Part shown: positions 52,868-62,078 of the stretch, piece by piece | How positions within the stretch are numbered: position 1 is the stretch's first letter | How the letters are laid out: every line of letters starts with the position of its first letter | Source of the DNA: Rhizobium terricola | GTDB taxonomy: Bacteria > Pseudomonadota > Alphaproteobacteria > Rhizobiales > Rhizobiaceae | Assembly (NCBI RefSeq): GCF_012927355.1 | Contig: NZ_JABBGK010000008.1 | Span: 60,058 to 124,057, forward strand | Length of the DNA stretch: 64,000 bases | Reading direction: 5' to 3' | Position numbers and translations under genes: made by a program | Notes under the pieces: model-generated | What the model saw: the letters and a program-made list of their open reading frames with translations, nothing else | Database searches by the model: none | What the model was told of the DNA's origin: nothing

Positions 52868-54583
52868 CTAGGGACGCCGAAGTTCCGCATTGAGATGGTC
52901 GGCCAATCGGATCGCGAAAGCGAGGATCATCAAGGTTGGATTGGCGTGCCCGCTGGTCGGAAAGACGGAGCCGCCGGCGACGTAGAGATTGGGCAAGCCG
53001 TGGACCCGGCAGTCCGGATCGACGACGCCCGTCCGCGGATCGGCCGACATACGGGTGGTGCCAAGCGTATGCGCCATATCGATGATGACGATGTCCTCCG
53101 GCCTGCGGTCGGCGGCCCAGTCTTCCAGCACCGGCACAGGCAGTCCGGCGCCGGCAAGCGCGGTCCGGGAAAGCTCGGCGAGCCGCAGCAGGGTGCGGCG
53201 TTCCGCATCGTTGATCCGCCAGTCGACCTTCGCAACCGGCACGCCAAACCGGTCCTTGCCCGTCCCGAGGCTGACCCGGCTCTCGGGGTTCGGCGCCTGC
53301 TCGGAGATTGCCTCGATCCGAAGCCCCGCGAGCTTGTGCGGCAGCCCGTGATCCTGGAACTCGTTCGCCACCATGTTCGGCGAGAACCGAATGGCGGTGT
53401 TGATCACCAGGTCCTTGAGGGCCTTGGGCGTACGCTCGTCGGCCAGAACCTTCATGCCGATCCCCTTGACGAGAAGACCGGAACCACCGGCCACCGAAAG
53501 GAGATCACGCCCCACCGCCTCGCTGCGGCGCCTGAGCAATCGTTTCAGCGCATCCCAGGGATCGTCAGGCGCCCGTTCGGTCGAGAAATAGACCGCCGCA
53601 TTGAGCAGCTGTTCCCGCTCTTGTATTTCCGGAGACAGCGCAAGCCCGTGCATGAACATGTGAGCCCGACCCTTGTGTCGAATTCCGTAGAAACCGAACA
53701 GTTTGGCAAGGACTGCCATTTGCTCGGTCGGTATTCGCCCGACCCGGGACGCGGCATGATCCATCAGATAGCGCCCGACCACGTCATGATGATTGCCGAT
53801 GCCGTTGCCGTGGACGTCGTTCGAGGCAAGAAGCAGGCGCGCATTCTCGATGCCGCTCGCCGCCAGCACGCAGTATTTCGCCTCGATCCGGGCACGCCTG
53901 CCGCCAATGCTCGACACATCCAGATGCGAGAACCGTGCGCCGTCCGGGCTGAGGCCTATATGGGTGACGGAGGCGTCCAGAAGGACATGCATGTGGGCGG
54001 ACCGTTGCGCCAGGAACTCCCGGCCGAAACGCATCACGTCCATACGATCGACGCGCGAGCGGGCGAACTGCCAGTAGAAGGAACGCAGTCCCTCCCCCGC
54101 GAACCGGGTCGGCGGGCTGTCGGGGCAGAGATTGAGCACCGTCATGGCGCGCTCGATGCACGGTTCGATCTGGTCCCGATCAACTGGCCAACCTGAGTTG
54201 GCTACCCAGTCGCGGCTGGCGAAATCGATTTCGTCGAAGGGAGCCGATTTTCCTGCCCAGGCATGGGTCGAGCCGCCAAGCGCGCGGCAACGCACGCCGA
54301 AGGACTGGACATCCTCCTTCCAGAAGGGGGCTTGCGGGCCGTGAAATTCCACGCGCTTCCGGCGTTGCGCCTCGGTTCGCGGCTCGCCTGCACACTCCAC
54401 CGCATTGAGCGCGGAATGCTCGGCATTCTCGGTTTCGAGGCCGCTTTCGACAACGAGTACTTTTCGGCCCGCCCGCGCGCACTGTGCGGCGATCGTCAAT
54501 CCGGTCGGGCCCCCCCCGATGATGACGAGATCCGCATCGATGGTCGAATTGTCGTCATAGTCGGACAACCTTTCGATTTTCAT
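52868..54583 (-). CDS. GMC-type FAD-dependent oxidoreductase
   Basis: FAD oxidoreductase of 571 aa. The N-terminal dinucleotide-binding motif is ADLVIIGGGPTGLTIAAQCARAGRKVLVVESG, and GGSTHAWAGKSAPF follows. The C-terminal part has DMAHTLGTTRMSADPRTGVVDPDCRVHGLPNLYVAGGSVFPTSGHANPTLMILAFAIRLADHL, the conserved GMC_oxred_C pattern. It oxidises an alcohol or sugar hydroxyl. The ATG at 54583 was chosen because the upstream extension (to 54805) has no similarity. The gene stands alone, transcribed in the same direction as ftsK. The substrate is unknown. Confidence 0.87.
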   Translation of the reverse strand: MKIERLSDYDDNSTIDADLVIIGGGPTGLTIAAQCARAGRKVLVVESGLETENAEHSALNAVECAGEPRTEAQRRKRVEFHGPQAPFWKEDVQSFGVRCRALGGSTHAWAGKSAPFDEIDFASRDWVANSGWPVDRDQIEPCIERAMTVLNLCPDSPPTRFAGEGLRSFYWQFARSRVDRMDVMRFGREFLAQRSAHMHVLLDASVTHIGLSPDGARFSHLDVSSIGGRRARIEAKYCVLAASGIENARLLLASNDVHGNGIGNHHDVVGRYLMDHAASRVGRIPTEQMAVLAKLFGFYGIRHKGRAHMFMHGLALSPEIQEREQLLNAAVYFSTERAPDDPWDALKRLLRRRSEAVGRDLLSVAGGSGLLVKGIGMKVLADERTPKALKDLVINTAIRFSPNMVANEFQDHGLPHKLAGLRIEAISEQAPNPESRVSLGTGKDRFGVPVAKVDWRINDAERRTLLRLAELSRTALAGAGLPVPVLEDWAADRRPEDIVIIDMAHTLGTTRMSADPRTGVVDPDCRVHGLPNLYVAGGSVFPTSGHANPTLMILAFAIRLADHLNAELRRP

Positions 54584-54875
54584 TCCAACCACTTCCGTCC
54601 GCACTGGAGATATTCGACCAAAAAGCAGGCGTGAATCGACCGGCTTCCAGAGCAGTCTTCGGCGGGCGGACGGAAGCGACAAGCCCCCTTTCCGGATGAA
54701 GTGCCAGCCAGAGGGGCGAATGTCTTCGGGAAAGACTAATCGCGACTCCGTCGAAAGGCGCAGATACGCACTGCTTTGGGGAAAGCTCTCGATGCAAACC
54801 CGCATGACAGAACGCCATGCCCCAAGAAGAGCAAGGAACCGGGAAGGACACCGAAACCCGAGGTCCTGGCGGGAT

Positions 54876-55643
54876 TTACCAGGCCTTCAGCCAGGAAAGC
54901 CCGTCTTCCGTCGTGCCGGCCGGGCGGTATTCACAGCCGACGAAGCCGTCATAGCCAAGCGCGTCGATCTCGGAGAAGATCAGGGCATCGTTCAGTTCAC
55001 CCGTCCCCGGCTCGTTACGTTTCGGCACGGAGGCGACCTGGATATGGGCGATCCACGGCATCATGCTGCGAAGCGCCATGATCACATCGCCATGAAGGAT
55101 CTGGCGATGATAGATGTCGAACTGGAGGCGTAGGCTCGGACGGTCGATCTTCCTGACGATGTCGAGTGCGACGTCGAAATCGTCGAGGAAGTAACCCGGC
55201 ATGTCACGTCCATTGATCGGCTCTATGACCAATCCGACGCCGGCGTCCTCGGTCGCGTCGACCGCGAACTGCAAGGCGTCGAGATAACGCGTCATCGCAG
55301 CGGGGTCACGCCGGTCGGCCAGGCCGGCCATCACATGCAGCAAGGGCGATCCGATGATCTTCGCATAGCCGAGGGCGGTGTCGACGGATGCACGAAACTC
55401 CGCCTCGCGACCGGCCACTGCCGCGAGCCCGCGTTCGCCGGCGTGCCAGTTGCCCGGGGGCATGTTGAAGAGCGCCTGGGAAAGCCCGGCCCTTTGCAGT
55501 TTGTCCGCCACCAACTCCGCCGGATGGTCATAGGGAAACAGAAACTCGACGGCCTCGAAGCCGGCATCGGCTGCCGCCTGGAAACGGTCGAGAAACGCGT
55601 GCTCGTTGAACATCATCGTCAGGTTGGCAGCAAAACGCGGCAT
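54876..55643 (-). CDS. Hydroxypyruvate isomerase family protein
   Basis: TIM-barrel sugar-isomerase-type protein of 255 aa, the usual length for the Hyi/OtnI family. Features are MPRFAANLTMMFNEHAFLDRFQAAADAGFEAVEFLFPYDHP at the start, metal-site Glu in VIEPINGRDMPGYFL, QFDIYHRQILHGDV and the closing RNEPGTGELND...GFVGCEYRPAGTTEDGLSWL. It interconverts hydroxypyruvate and tartronate semialdehyde or a related pair. The true start is ATG 55643; a much longer open frame upstream (to 56060) is non-coding. Confidence 0.9.
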   Translation of the reverse strand: MPRFAANLTMMFNEHAFLDRFQAAADAGFEAVEFLFPYDHPAELVADKLQRAGLSQALFNMPPGNWHAGERGLAAVAGREAEFRASVDTALGYAKIIGSPLLHVMAGLADRRDPAAMTRYLDALQFAVDATEDAGVGLVIEPINGRDMPGYFLDDFDVALDIVRKIDRPSLRLQFDIYHRQILHGDVIMALRSMMPWIAHIQVASVPKRNEPGTGELNDALIFSEIDALGYDGFVGCEYRPAGTTEDGLSWLKAW

Positions 55644-55887
55644 CGCGGGACGTTCCTCTCCGTATCCTGAAGGGCGAGACCGGTACCTCCGCCGCGGGCA
55701 GCAGGCATCGCGAGCCTCGCCCCCGCTGCTTCGGGACAGACAGGCAAGCTGTCTCCCATTCAGGTAGGTCCCGCAAGTGAAATCCCGCCCGGCCGGACCA
55801 GGTGCGGGACTGCCCGCCCCTGTTGGCTCTTCAAACCACGACGAGATCGCGATAAGGCACCGCTCCGGACAAACGAGGATATCAGAG

Positions 55888-56094
55888 ATGGAAACGGTGG
55901 AAATCAACGGTCGCGGCGACTTTGCCTTGTGGGCAATCCAGCGGGCGCAGGAGATCGTCACGGCAGAAGGGGCCGCCTTCGCGCTGTCGGCGCGCGACAT
56001 GGACGAAGAGGCGCTCGCGCAAACCGCCGCCGCCCTCGGCAAGGCGATAAGCGAAGCCATGCTTGAAGTCTTCGACGGACTGGTCGGAGACTAG
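55888..56094 (+). CDS. Small hypothetical protein (68 aa)
   Basis: A 68-residue, mostly acidic and probably helical protein (METVEINGRGDFALWAIQRAQEIVTAEGAAFALSARDMDEEALAQTAAALGKAISEAMLEVFDGLVGD). GAGGA lies 9 bp before the ATG at 55888. It has no membrane segment and I recognise no family. It is divergent from the hydroxypyruvate isomerase gene. It may be real, but the support is limited to a good ribosome-binding site and codon usage. Confidence 0.5.
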   Translation: METVEINGRGDFALWAIQRAQEIVTAEGAAFALSARDMDEEALAQTAAALGKAISEAMLEVFDGLVGD

Positions 56095-56375
56095 GGACAA
56101 GCATCTTCCGCTCTTTGCGGATGATGCGGGCAGCCTCTGCCTAGTCTTGGCCTCCGAAATTCAGCGGTTTTCGATACCCACGGTCGAGGCAACGAGCGGC
56201 TGGTGGTTCCGAGGCGAGGCTGTGGATGAAAAAGGACTTCAGCGTCCCCGGCGATGGGACCAACAGCGATCAGACTGATCTGCTCACACGCTCTTTGAAA
56301 TTCAGGATGTTGACCGGGCCTGAAGGTTGACCTCGAACGACGCCATCACGATCGGTCAAAAGGGCTTACGACAGC
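56095..56375. other. Gene-free stretch before the aceA terminator
   Basis: Nothing supported is seen here; short frames lack ribosome-binding sites and similarity. It lies between the small hypothetical gene and the terminator of aceA. Confidence 0.4.
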
Positions 56376-56413
56376 CCTTCTGCGGGACGCGTAGCGACGC
56401 GTCCCGCAGAAGG
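56376..56413 (-). terminator. Strong terminator hairpin of aceA
   Basis: Perfect 17-bp inverted repeat (CCTTCTGCGGGACGCGT at 56376-56392, its complement at 56397-56413) with a 4-nt loop AGCG. It starts 7 bp after the aceA stop. On the aceA strand the hairpin is followed by a weak T-run (CCCTTTTG) some distance downstream. Confidence 0.8.
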
Positions 56414-56419
56414 ATAGGT

Positions 56420-58012
56420 TTAGGCAGCAAACTGGTTCATGGTGTTGTGAGTACCGCCAGCCTTGAGGGCTGCTTCACCGGCGAAGTATTCCTTGTGATC
56501 GTCGCCGAGGTCCGAGCCGGCCATGTTCTGGTGCTTGACGCAGGCGATCCCTTCGCGGATTTCCTTGCGCTGAACGCCCTTGACGTAGCCGAGCATGCCG
56601 GCGTCGCCGAAGTATTCCTTGGCGAGATTGTCGGTGGACAGGGCTGCCGTGTGATAGGTCGGAAGCGTGATCAGGTGATGGAAGATGCCGGCGCGCTTTG
56701 CCGCATCGCGCTGGAAGGTCCGGATACGCTCGTCTGCCTCGGCGCCGAGTTCAGTTGCGTCGTAATCGACGCTCATCAGCTTGGCACGGTCGTAGGCCGA
56801 AACGTCCTTGCCTTCCTTGACCCAGGCGTCGAAGACCTGCTGGCGGAAGTTGAGCGTCCAGTTGAACGACGGCGAGTTGTTGTAGACGAGCTTCGCGTTC
56901 GGAATGACCTCGCGGACACGGTCGACCATGCCGGCGATCTGCTCGATATGGGGCTTTTCCGTCTCGATCCACAGCAGGTCGGCACCGTTGTTCAGCGAGG
57001 TGATGCAATCGAGGACGCAACGGTCCGCACCGGTCCCCTCGCGGAACTGGTAAAGGTTGGACGGCAGGCGCTTCGGGCGCATCAGCTTGCCACCGCGATT
57101 GATGATGACATCGCCGTTGATGCTGCTGGCGTCGGCAACTTCCTCGCAATCGAGGAAGGAGTTGTAGAGGTCACCGATGTCGCCGGCTTCCTTGCTGAAG
57201 GCGATCTGCTTGGTCAGGCCGGCACCGAGGGAATCGGTACGGGCGACGATGATGCCGTTGTCTACGCCCATCTCCAGGAACGCGTAGCGGCAGGCACGGA
57301 TCTTCGCGATGAAGTCTTCATGCGGAACGGTGACCTTGCCGTCCTGGTGGCCGCACTGCTTTTCGTCGGAAACCTGGTTTTCGATCTGAAGGGCACACGC
57401 GCCCGCTTCGATCATCTTCTTGGCCAACAGATAGGTGGCTTCCGCATTGCCGAAACCGGCGTCGATGTCGGCGATGATCGGAACGACGTGCGTCTGGTAG
57501 TTTTCAACCGACTGCTGCAGCTGCTTTTCGCGGGCGATGTCACCGGCGGCGCGGGCTGCGTCGATGTCACGGAACAGCATGCCGAGTTCGCGGGCATCGG
57601 CCTGGCGCAGGAACGTGTAAAGCTCTTCGATCAATGCCGGGACGCTGGTCTTTTCATGCATCGACTGGTCCGGCAGCGGACCGAATTCGGAACGAAGCGC
57701 GGCAACCATCCAGCCCGAGAGGTAAAGGTAACGGCCCTTCGTCGAACCGAAATGCTTCTTGATCGAAATCATCTTCTGCTGGCCGATGAAGCCGTGCCAG
57801 CAACCCAGCGACTGGGTGTAGTTCGACGGATCGGCATCGTAGGCAGCCATGTCGCGGCGCATGATGTCGGCGGTGTAGCGGGCGATATCGAGACCCGTCT
57901 TGAACCGGTTCTGCAGCCGCATCCGGGCAACGGCTTCGGAGGTGATGCCGCTCCAGTTCGGATTGGCAGCGATCAGGTTGTCGATTTTCGTGAGATCAGT
58001 TGTGTAGGCCAT
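56420..58012 (-). CDS. aceA: Isocitrate lyase (long form)
   Basis: Glyoxylate-shunt enzyme of 530 aa cleaving isocitrate to succinate and glyoxylate. The catalytic loop is DEKQCGHQDGKVTVP, with the active-site Cys in the K-x-C-G-H motif, and IADIDAGFGNAEATYLLAKKMIEAGACALQIENQ is the conserved metal and substrate region. Length and sequence fit the ~530-residue Pseudomonas/Rhizobium-type lyases rather than the 430-residue E. coli form. It is divergent from an XRE/IrrE-type regulator, with candidate operators between them, and is followed by a strong hairpin. Confidence 0.96.
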   Translation of the reverse strand: MAYTTDLTKIDNLIAANPNWSGITSEAVARMRLQNRFKTGLDIARYTADIMRRDMAAYDADPSNYTQSLGCWHGFIGQQKMISIKKHFGSTKGRYLYLSGWMVAALRSEFGPLPDQSMHEKTSVPALIEELYTFLRQADARELGMLFRDIDAARAAGDIAREKQLQQSVENYQTHVVPIIADIDAGFGNAEATYLLAKKMIEAGACALQIENQVSDEKQCGHQDGKVTVPHEDFIAKIRACRYAFLEMGVDNGIIVARTDSLGAGLTKQIAFSKEAGDIGDLYNSFLDCEEVADASSINGDVIINRGGKLMRPKRLPSNLYQFREGTGADRCVLDCITSLNNGADLLWIETEKPHIEQIAGMVDRVREVIPNAKLVYNNSPSFNWTLNFRQQVFDAWVKEGKDVSAYDRAKLMSVDYDATELGAEADERIRTFQRDAAKRAGIFHHLITLPTYHTAALSTDNLAKEYFGDAGMLGYVKGVQRKEIREGIACVKHQNMAGSDLGDDHKEYFAGEAALKAGGTHNTMNQFAA

Positions 58013-58098
58013 TCAGAGCACTCCCTTCAATTCGATGGGTGAGTGATATCCGATGACCGGGCGCCGCAGGAGGGGTCTTGATGTGCACTTGTCATTCT

Positions 58099-58125
58099 TT
58101 ACAAAACTTGCTTGTAATGTTGTAA
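58099..58125. promoter_or_regulatory. Candidate operator in the aceA/regulator intergenic region
   Basis: TTACAA (58099-58104), TTGTAA (58112-58117) and TTGTAA (58120-58125) form a phased dyad 16-42 bp before the regulator start and ~90-110 bp upstream of aceA. ScfR/RamB-like regulators bind AT-rich TTTGCAA-like sites, so autoregulation and aceA control are plausible. Confidence 0.5.
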
Positions 58126-58140
58126 GGATGGAGTGAAGCG

Positions 58141-59541
58141 ATGGCAGAAAAGCAGGGCGTTTATCTTGGTACCCGTTTGCGCAGGCTGCGGCGCAATCTC
58201 GGCCTGACCCAAAACGAGATGGCGAGCGACCTCGAGATCTCGCCGTCCTATATCGCGTTGATGGAGCGTAACCACCGTCCCGTAACGGCGGAAATCCTGC
58301 TTCGGCTGGCGCGATCCTACAAGATCGACATGTCTGATCTCGCCGGTGATGGCGGTGCGGATCATGCGGCGCGCCTCCAGACCGTCATAAAGGATCCGAT
58401 CTTCGCCGATATCGACTTCGCGGCAACGGAGATTGCCGAAGTTGCCAGCAGCTTTCCCGCGTTCAGTGAGGCGATGCTGCGCCTTTACACGACCTACCGG
58501 GAAGAGCAGCTGGCACTGGCCGACCGTCTTCCCGATCAGCGCGGCGGCAGTTCATCTGTGATCGATCCGGTGGCGGCAACACGCCGCTTCCTCGCTGCGC
58601 GTCGAAACAGCTTTCCGAACCTCGACACCATCGCCGAGCGCCTGGCCACGACCGTTGCCGAGAAGGGCGGCATGACTGCCTATTTGACCGAAAGGCACGG
58701 GCTTCGGATCCGAAGACTGCCGTCCTCCGTGATGTCGGACTCGTTGCGAAGGCACGATCTGCACCGCAAACAGATACTTCTCGATGAGTCGCTCGACATG
58801 GCGAGCCAGCAGTTTCAGCTGGCTCAGCAACTTGCCTATCTGGAGTTTGGCAGAGAAATTGCCGCCGCGGTTCACGAGGGCGGCTTTACGGATCAGGCGA
58901 GCGAGCGCCTGACGCACAGGGCATTGGCGAGCTATTGTGCCGCTGCCTTGCTCATGCCTTACTCGGCATTTGCGAAAGCCGTCGAAGCAAAACGGTACGA
59001 TCTGGCAGCGCTGTCGCGTCAGTTCGGCACGAGTTTCGAGCAGACGGCTCATCGGCTTACAACCCTTCAAAAACCCGGGCAGGAACGCATCCCGTTCTTC
59101 TTCGTTCGCATCGATTCGGCTGGCAATGTATCGAAGCGGCTGGATGGCGCTCACTTCCCGTTTTCGAGCTATGGAGGCGGTTGCCCGCTCTGGAATGTGC
59201 ACCAGGTCTTCCGCACACCCGGCGAGATCGTGACGCAATGGCTTGAATTTCCGGATGGGCAGAAGTTCTTCTCGATCGCGCGCACGGTCAGTGCTGGAGG
59301 AGGAGCATTTGGTGTCACCCGGGTTGACCGAGCTGTAGCGCTGGTTTGCGATGCTCAGCACGCTGAGCGCCTCGTCTATGTCCGTCCTGAGACTGATCGT
59401 ACGCCCACGCCCGTCGGCATGGCCTGTCGCCTCTGTCAACGCGCGACATGCACGTCGCGCGCAGAGCCGCCGATCGGCCGCCAGATACTGGTCGACGACT
59501 ATCGCCGGACGGTCGCCCCGTTTGGCTTCGAGGATACGTGA
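58141..59541 (+). CDS. XRE-family short-chain fatty acid-type regulator (IrrE-like/DUF2083)
   Basis: Regulator of 466 aa. Residues ~9-62 are an XRE helix-turn-helix (LGTRLRRLRRNLGLTQNEMASDLEISPSYIALMERNHRPVTAEILLRLARSY). A middle IrrE-like region contains HRKQILLDESLDMASQQFQLAQQLAYLEF, though without a clear HExxH zinc motif. The C-terminal part (~300-460) is the DUF2083 domain with Cys-rich CRLCQRATCTSRAEP. This architecture is the ScfR/RamB group that controls acetate and propionate genes. It lies divergent from aceA, which fits direct control of the glyoxylate shunt. Confidence 0.9.
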   Translation: MAEKQGVYLGTRLRRLRRNLGLTQNEMASDLEISPSYIALMERNHRPVTAEILLRLARSYKIDMSDLAGDGGADHAARLQTVIKDPIFADIDFAATEIAEVASSFPAFSEAMLRLYTTYREEQLALADRLPDQRGGSSSVIDPVAATRRFLAARRNSFPNLDTIAERLATTVAEKGGMTAYLTERHGLRIRRLPSSVMSDSLRRHDLHRKQILLDESLDMASQQFQLAQQLAYLEFGREIAAAVHEGGFTDQASERLTHRALASYCAAALLMPYSAFAKAVEAKRYDLAALSRQFGTSFEQTAHRLTTLQKPGQERIPFFFVRIDSAGNVSKRLDGAHFPFSSYGGGCPLWNVHQVFRTPGEIVTQWLEFPDGQKFFSIARTVSAGGGAFGVTRVDRAVALVCDAQHAERLVYVRPETDRTPTPVGMACRLCQRATCTSRAEPPIGRQILVDDYRRTVAPFGFEDT

Positions 59542-59713
59542 GAGCTAGTCTCTCCCCGGACTGGCGCGCTCGAAAGCGACGTTGCACCACTCGGCTCCTC
59601 TGCCGGAAACTCACGGCGTTGGAACCGTTCGCAACATGCTCCCCGGCATCGCCACCATCTCTTCAGGACGAATTCGGAAAGCGCGACTGACGATCGGCCC
59701 CAAAGCGAAAGGA

Positions 59714-60091
59714 GTGTTTCCGTTTTTCCCCAGAGCCGCGATCGCCTGCTATGCTTGGCTCGGCACCACGCTCACCCGCATCATGACCGACAACAACTCG
59801 TGTTACCGATCGAAAGCCTTTGCCGAGGCCCGCCGCACCCTCGACATCAGGCGTGTCAAGACCAGGCCCGACAACGCAAAGACCACTGGAATGGCGGGGC
59901 GCTTCATCGAGGCAGCCCTGCGAGAGTGGCATAGGCCGTATGCCTATCTGGCCTTTGAGCGCCGCGCTGTTGAACGGCCAATCTGGCCTTACCAATACAA
60001 ATGGCATCTGCCATACGGCGGCCTAAACTCAAAACCTTCTATCCGTCGCGTCGGCCTCAACCGACACAACCTCTTGAGACTCCACAGCTAA
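59714..60091 (+). pseudogene. Remnant of an IS481-type transposase
   Basis: About 125 codons match the C-terminal third of IS481-family transposases: RAAIACYAWLG, RIMTDNNSCYRSKAF, RRVKTRPDNAKTTGMAGRFIEAALREW and the family-typical end GLNRHNLLRLHS. The N-terminal HTH and first catalytic Asp are missing. The usual NGKAERF is TGMAGRF, so the catalytic Glu is lost. No intact terminal inverted repeats were seen. It overlaps the stop of the GntR gene on the opposite strand by 4 bp. It is a dead insertion-sequence fragment. Confidence 0.8.
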
Positions 60092-60801
60092 ACCCCGAGC
60101 GGTATCTGCATGCCTTCGGGTGCGGCATACATCGCCATGTTCTTCCGTGACAGATCCAAGTGTTCGCGCACCAGTGTCTCGGCGCGATCGGCGTCGTGGT
60201 TGGCGACCGCATCGATGATTTCGTCGTGCTGGCGGGAGGCTTCTTCCAGCTCGTGCTGCATGCGTGCATTGGCAGGACGGTAGAAGATCTTGCCGATCCG
60301 CGCGTGATCGATCAACAGGCGCCGAAGGCTCGGCAACAGATAGGCGTTGTTGGCAATCTCGCCAATCCGCAGGTGGAACTGGTCGTTGTAGAAGACGCGC
60401 CCATCGATGTTGCCGCTTTGAACGGCGTCGCGGAAATTGTCCTGGATCTGGCGAAGGCCGGCGATGTCGGCCTTCGTTGCGATTTCGGCGGCAAGTCGGG
60501 TCGTGGCGACATAGATCAGCGGCGCCACGAGAAAGAAATCGCGCAGCGACTGATAGTTCATCGAGGTTACGCGCGCCGGCCGATTGGCCTCGAGCTCGAT
60601 AAACCCTTCACCCGCAAGCTGTCGCATTGCCTCGCGCACCGGCGGACGGGAAAGGCCGAACTCCTCGCTCAGCGACACCTCATCCAGCACGGAACCGGGC
60701 GCGACCTGCATCGTGAGGATCCGGTGGCGCAGGCTGGCGCTGAGCGCAGTCTTTCTGTCGACACCCGCACCGGCATCGCCCGAAAATGGATCGGTTGCCA
60801 T
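60088..60801 (-). CDS. GntR-family transcriptional regulator (FCD subgroup)
   Basis: Regulator of 237 aa. Winged helix at ~18-85 (LSASLRHRILTMQVAPGSVLDEVSLSEEFGLSRPPVREAMRQLAGEGFIELEANRPARV) is followed by an FCD domain with metal/ligand His and Asp residues (e.g. DQFHLRIGEIANN). It is divergent from the DapA-family gene, with GTCTA-type sites in between, so it probably represses the operon 61185-64000 and itself. Its 3' end runs into the IS481 remnant without disturbing the frame. Confidence 0.9.
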   Translation of the reverse strand: MATDPFSGDAGAGVDRKTALSASLRHRILTMQVAPGSVLDEVSLSEEFGLSRPPVREAMRQLAGEGFIELEANRPARVTSMNYQSLRDFFLVAPLIYVATTRLAAEIATKADIAGLRQIQDNFRDAVQSGNIDGRVFYNDQFHLRIGEIANNAYLLPSLRRLLIDHARIGKIFYRPANARMQHELEEASRQHDEIIDAVANHDADRAETLVREHLDLSRKNMAMYAAPEGMQIPLGV

Positions 60802-61184
60802 CTGTCAAAACTCCTAGGGCTGAGTTTCAGTCTACAAACGATAGACCGAACAACATTCGCATATTGCTCCACTTTGCTGGATCGCACAACTCGACAAATT
60901 CTCCCTCGCCTGTTTGTGCCCGACAATCTTGCCGGCCAGTGAGGGCAAACCATCAAGATTTCTGTCCTGAACCAGAGACCGACCCCGGCATGGCGATTAC
61001 CGCCTCCAGCCCCGGTTTTCCTCGCGCACGACCCGGTCGGCCCGCCCCATTGACAGTCTACCAATTGTCTACTTATTGTATTTCTAACGAATGACGCAAT
61101 TGCCTGTGCTTGAAAGCCGCGTGGCGCCGACGCCGGGACGATCTGCGTGGACCTTGATGTAGCAGCAACAGCGGATTGGCGCCC
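60802..61184. promoter_or_regulatory. Divergent regulatory region with GTCTA-type sites
   Basis: Gene-free region of ~380 bp. GTCTACAAACGATAGAC (60830-60846, perfect 5-bp arms) lies near the GntR start. TTGACA (61050-61055), GTCTACCAATTGTCTAC (61056-61072) and TTATTG (61073-61078) lie on the other side. TTGACA-N17-TTATTG is a plausible promoter with a GntR operator in its spacer. Confidence 0.6.
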
Positions 61185-62069
61185 ATGACCGATTTTCCAT
61201 TCCCCGGATTGAACCTTGCAATCGCCACGCCGTTCGGCGCGGACGGATCGATCGATTTTGCAAGGCTCGAGGAAAACATCGAACGCTACTTGTCAGTCGA
61301 CGTGGACGGCTTCGTTCTGAGCTCCGGCACGGGCATGCATGTCTACCTCACGAGGGAAGAATCCGAGGAGCTCGTTCGACAAGGTTCCAGGATCATCAAC
61401 GGCCGTGCCAAGGTCATCGCCCAGACCTCCGCCCTTCTGACGGCCGAGGTCGTGGAACGAACGAAACATGCGGCCGATTGCGGGGCCGACGGCGTCATGG
61501 TCCTGCCGCCCTTCTTCGAAGGGCCGACCGATGACCAGGGTATCGTCGATTTCTACGCGGAAGTCGCCGGCGCGGGGCTTCCCGTCATCGGCTACAACGT
61601 TCCCCACGCTGTCGGCGTGACGGTCACGCCGGCACTGCTCCGGGAGCTCTGCGAAATTCCGAATTTCTGCGCCGTCAAGGACAGCAGTGGCGACCTCGGC
61701 AAGCAGGCCTCGCTCATTCGCACGGGCCTGCCCGTGATGAACGGCGCCGATCATCTCGTCCCGTTCGCACTCTTCGCGGGATGTAGCGGCCTTATCTGGG
61801 GCGGGGCGAACTTTGCGCCACGCGCGAGCCTTGCGCTGGTGAAGGCCGCCGCGGCCCGAGACTGGATCAGGGCACGGGAGATCTGGTCGCTGCTCGAACC
61901 GGCCATGTCTTTGATCTGGGAAGGCGATTACGTACAGTCGGTCTATGCGGCCGCACAGCTCACCGGCTACGGCACCGGCGCTCCGCGCAAGCCGCTCCGG
62001 GCCTTGCCCCAAGATCGGATCGAAGCGCTCCGCGTCGCCCTCGGCGGTCTCATCGAACTGGAAGCATAG
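61185..62069 (+). CDS. DapA-family (dihydrodipicolinate synthase-like) aldolase/lyase
   Basis: TIM-barrel class I aldolase-type protein of 294 aa. Schiff-base Lys165 (CAVKDSSGD) and Tyr137 (GYNVPH) match DapA Lys161/Tyr133, and the N-terminal GTGMHVYLTREES replaces the canonical GTTGE. It is thus a member of the wider DHDPS/KDG-aldolase/deaminase group, probably not the lysine-pathway enzyme. The ATG at 61185 was chosen over a TTG at 61176. It begins a run with an FAD oxidoreductase and an osmoprotectant-type importer, suggesting catabolism of a betaine- or proline-like compound. The substrate is unknown. Confidence 0.86.
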   Translation: MTDFPFPGLNLAIATPFGADGSIDFARLEENIERYLSVDVDGFVLSSGTGMHVYLTREESEELVRQGSRIINGRAKVIAQTSALLTAEVVERTKHAADCGADGVMVLPPFFEGPTDDQGIVDFYAEVAGAGLPVIGYNVPHAVGVTVTPALLRELCEIPNFCAVKDSSGDLGKQASLIRTGLPVMNGADHLVPFALFAGCSGLIWGGANFAPRASLALVKAAAARDWIRAREIWSLLEPAMSLIWEGDYVQSVYAAAQLTGYGTGAPRKPLRALPQDRIEALRVALGGLIELEA

Positions 62070-62078
62070 GCAGGACCA

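Noticed and set aside
54584..54805. N-terminal extension of the GMC oxidoreductase
   Set aside because: The Rossmann motif begins ~20 residues after the ATG at 54583; the upstream part looks non-coding.
55644..56060. N-terminal extension of the hydroxypyruvate isomerase gene
   Set aside because: The extra 139 residues are low-complexity, without similarity, and would overlap the small plus-strand gene. The family start is at 55643.
56327..58042. A 571-codon frame antisense to aceA
   Set aside because: Isocitrate lyase is unmistakable on the minus strand, and the plus-strand frame would run through its terminator hairpin.
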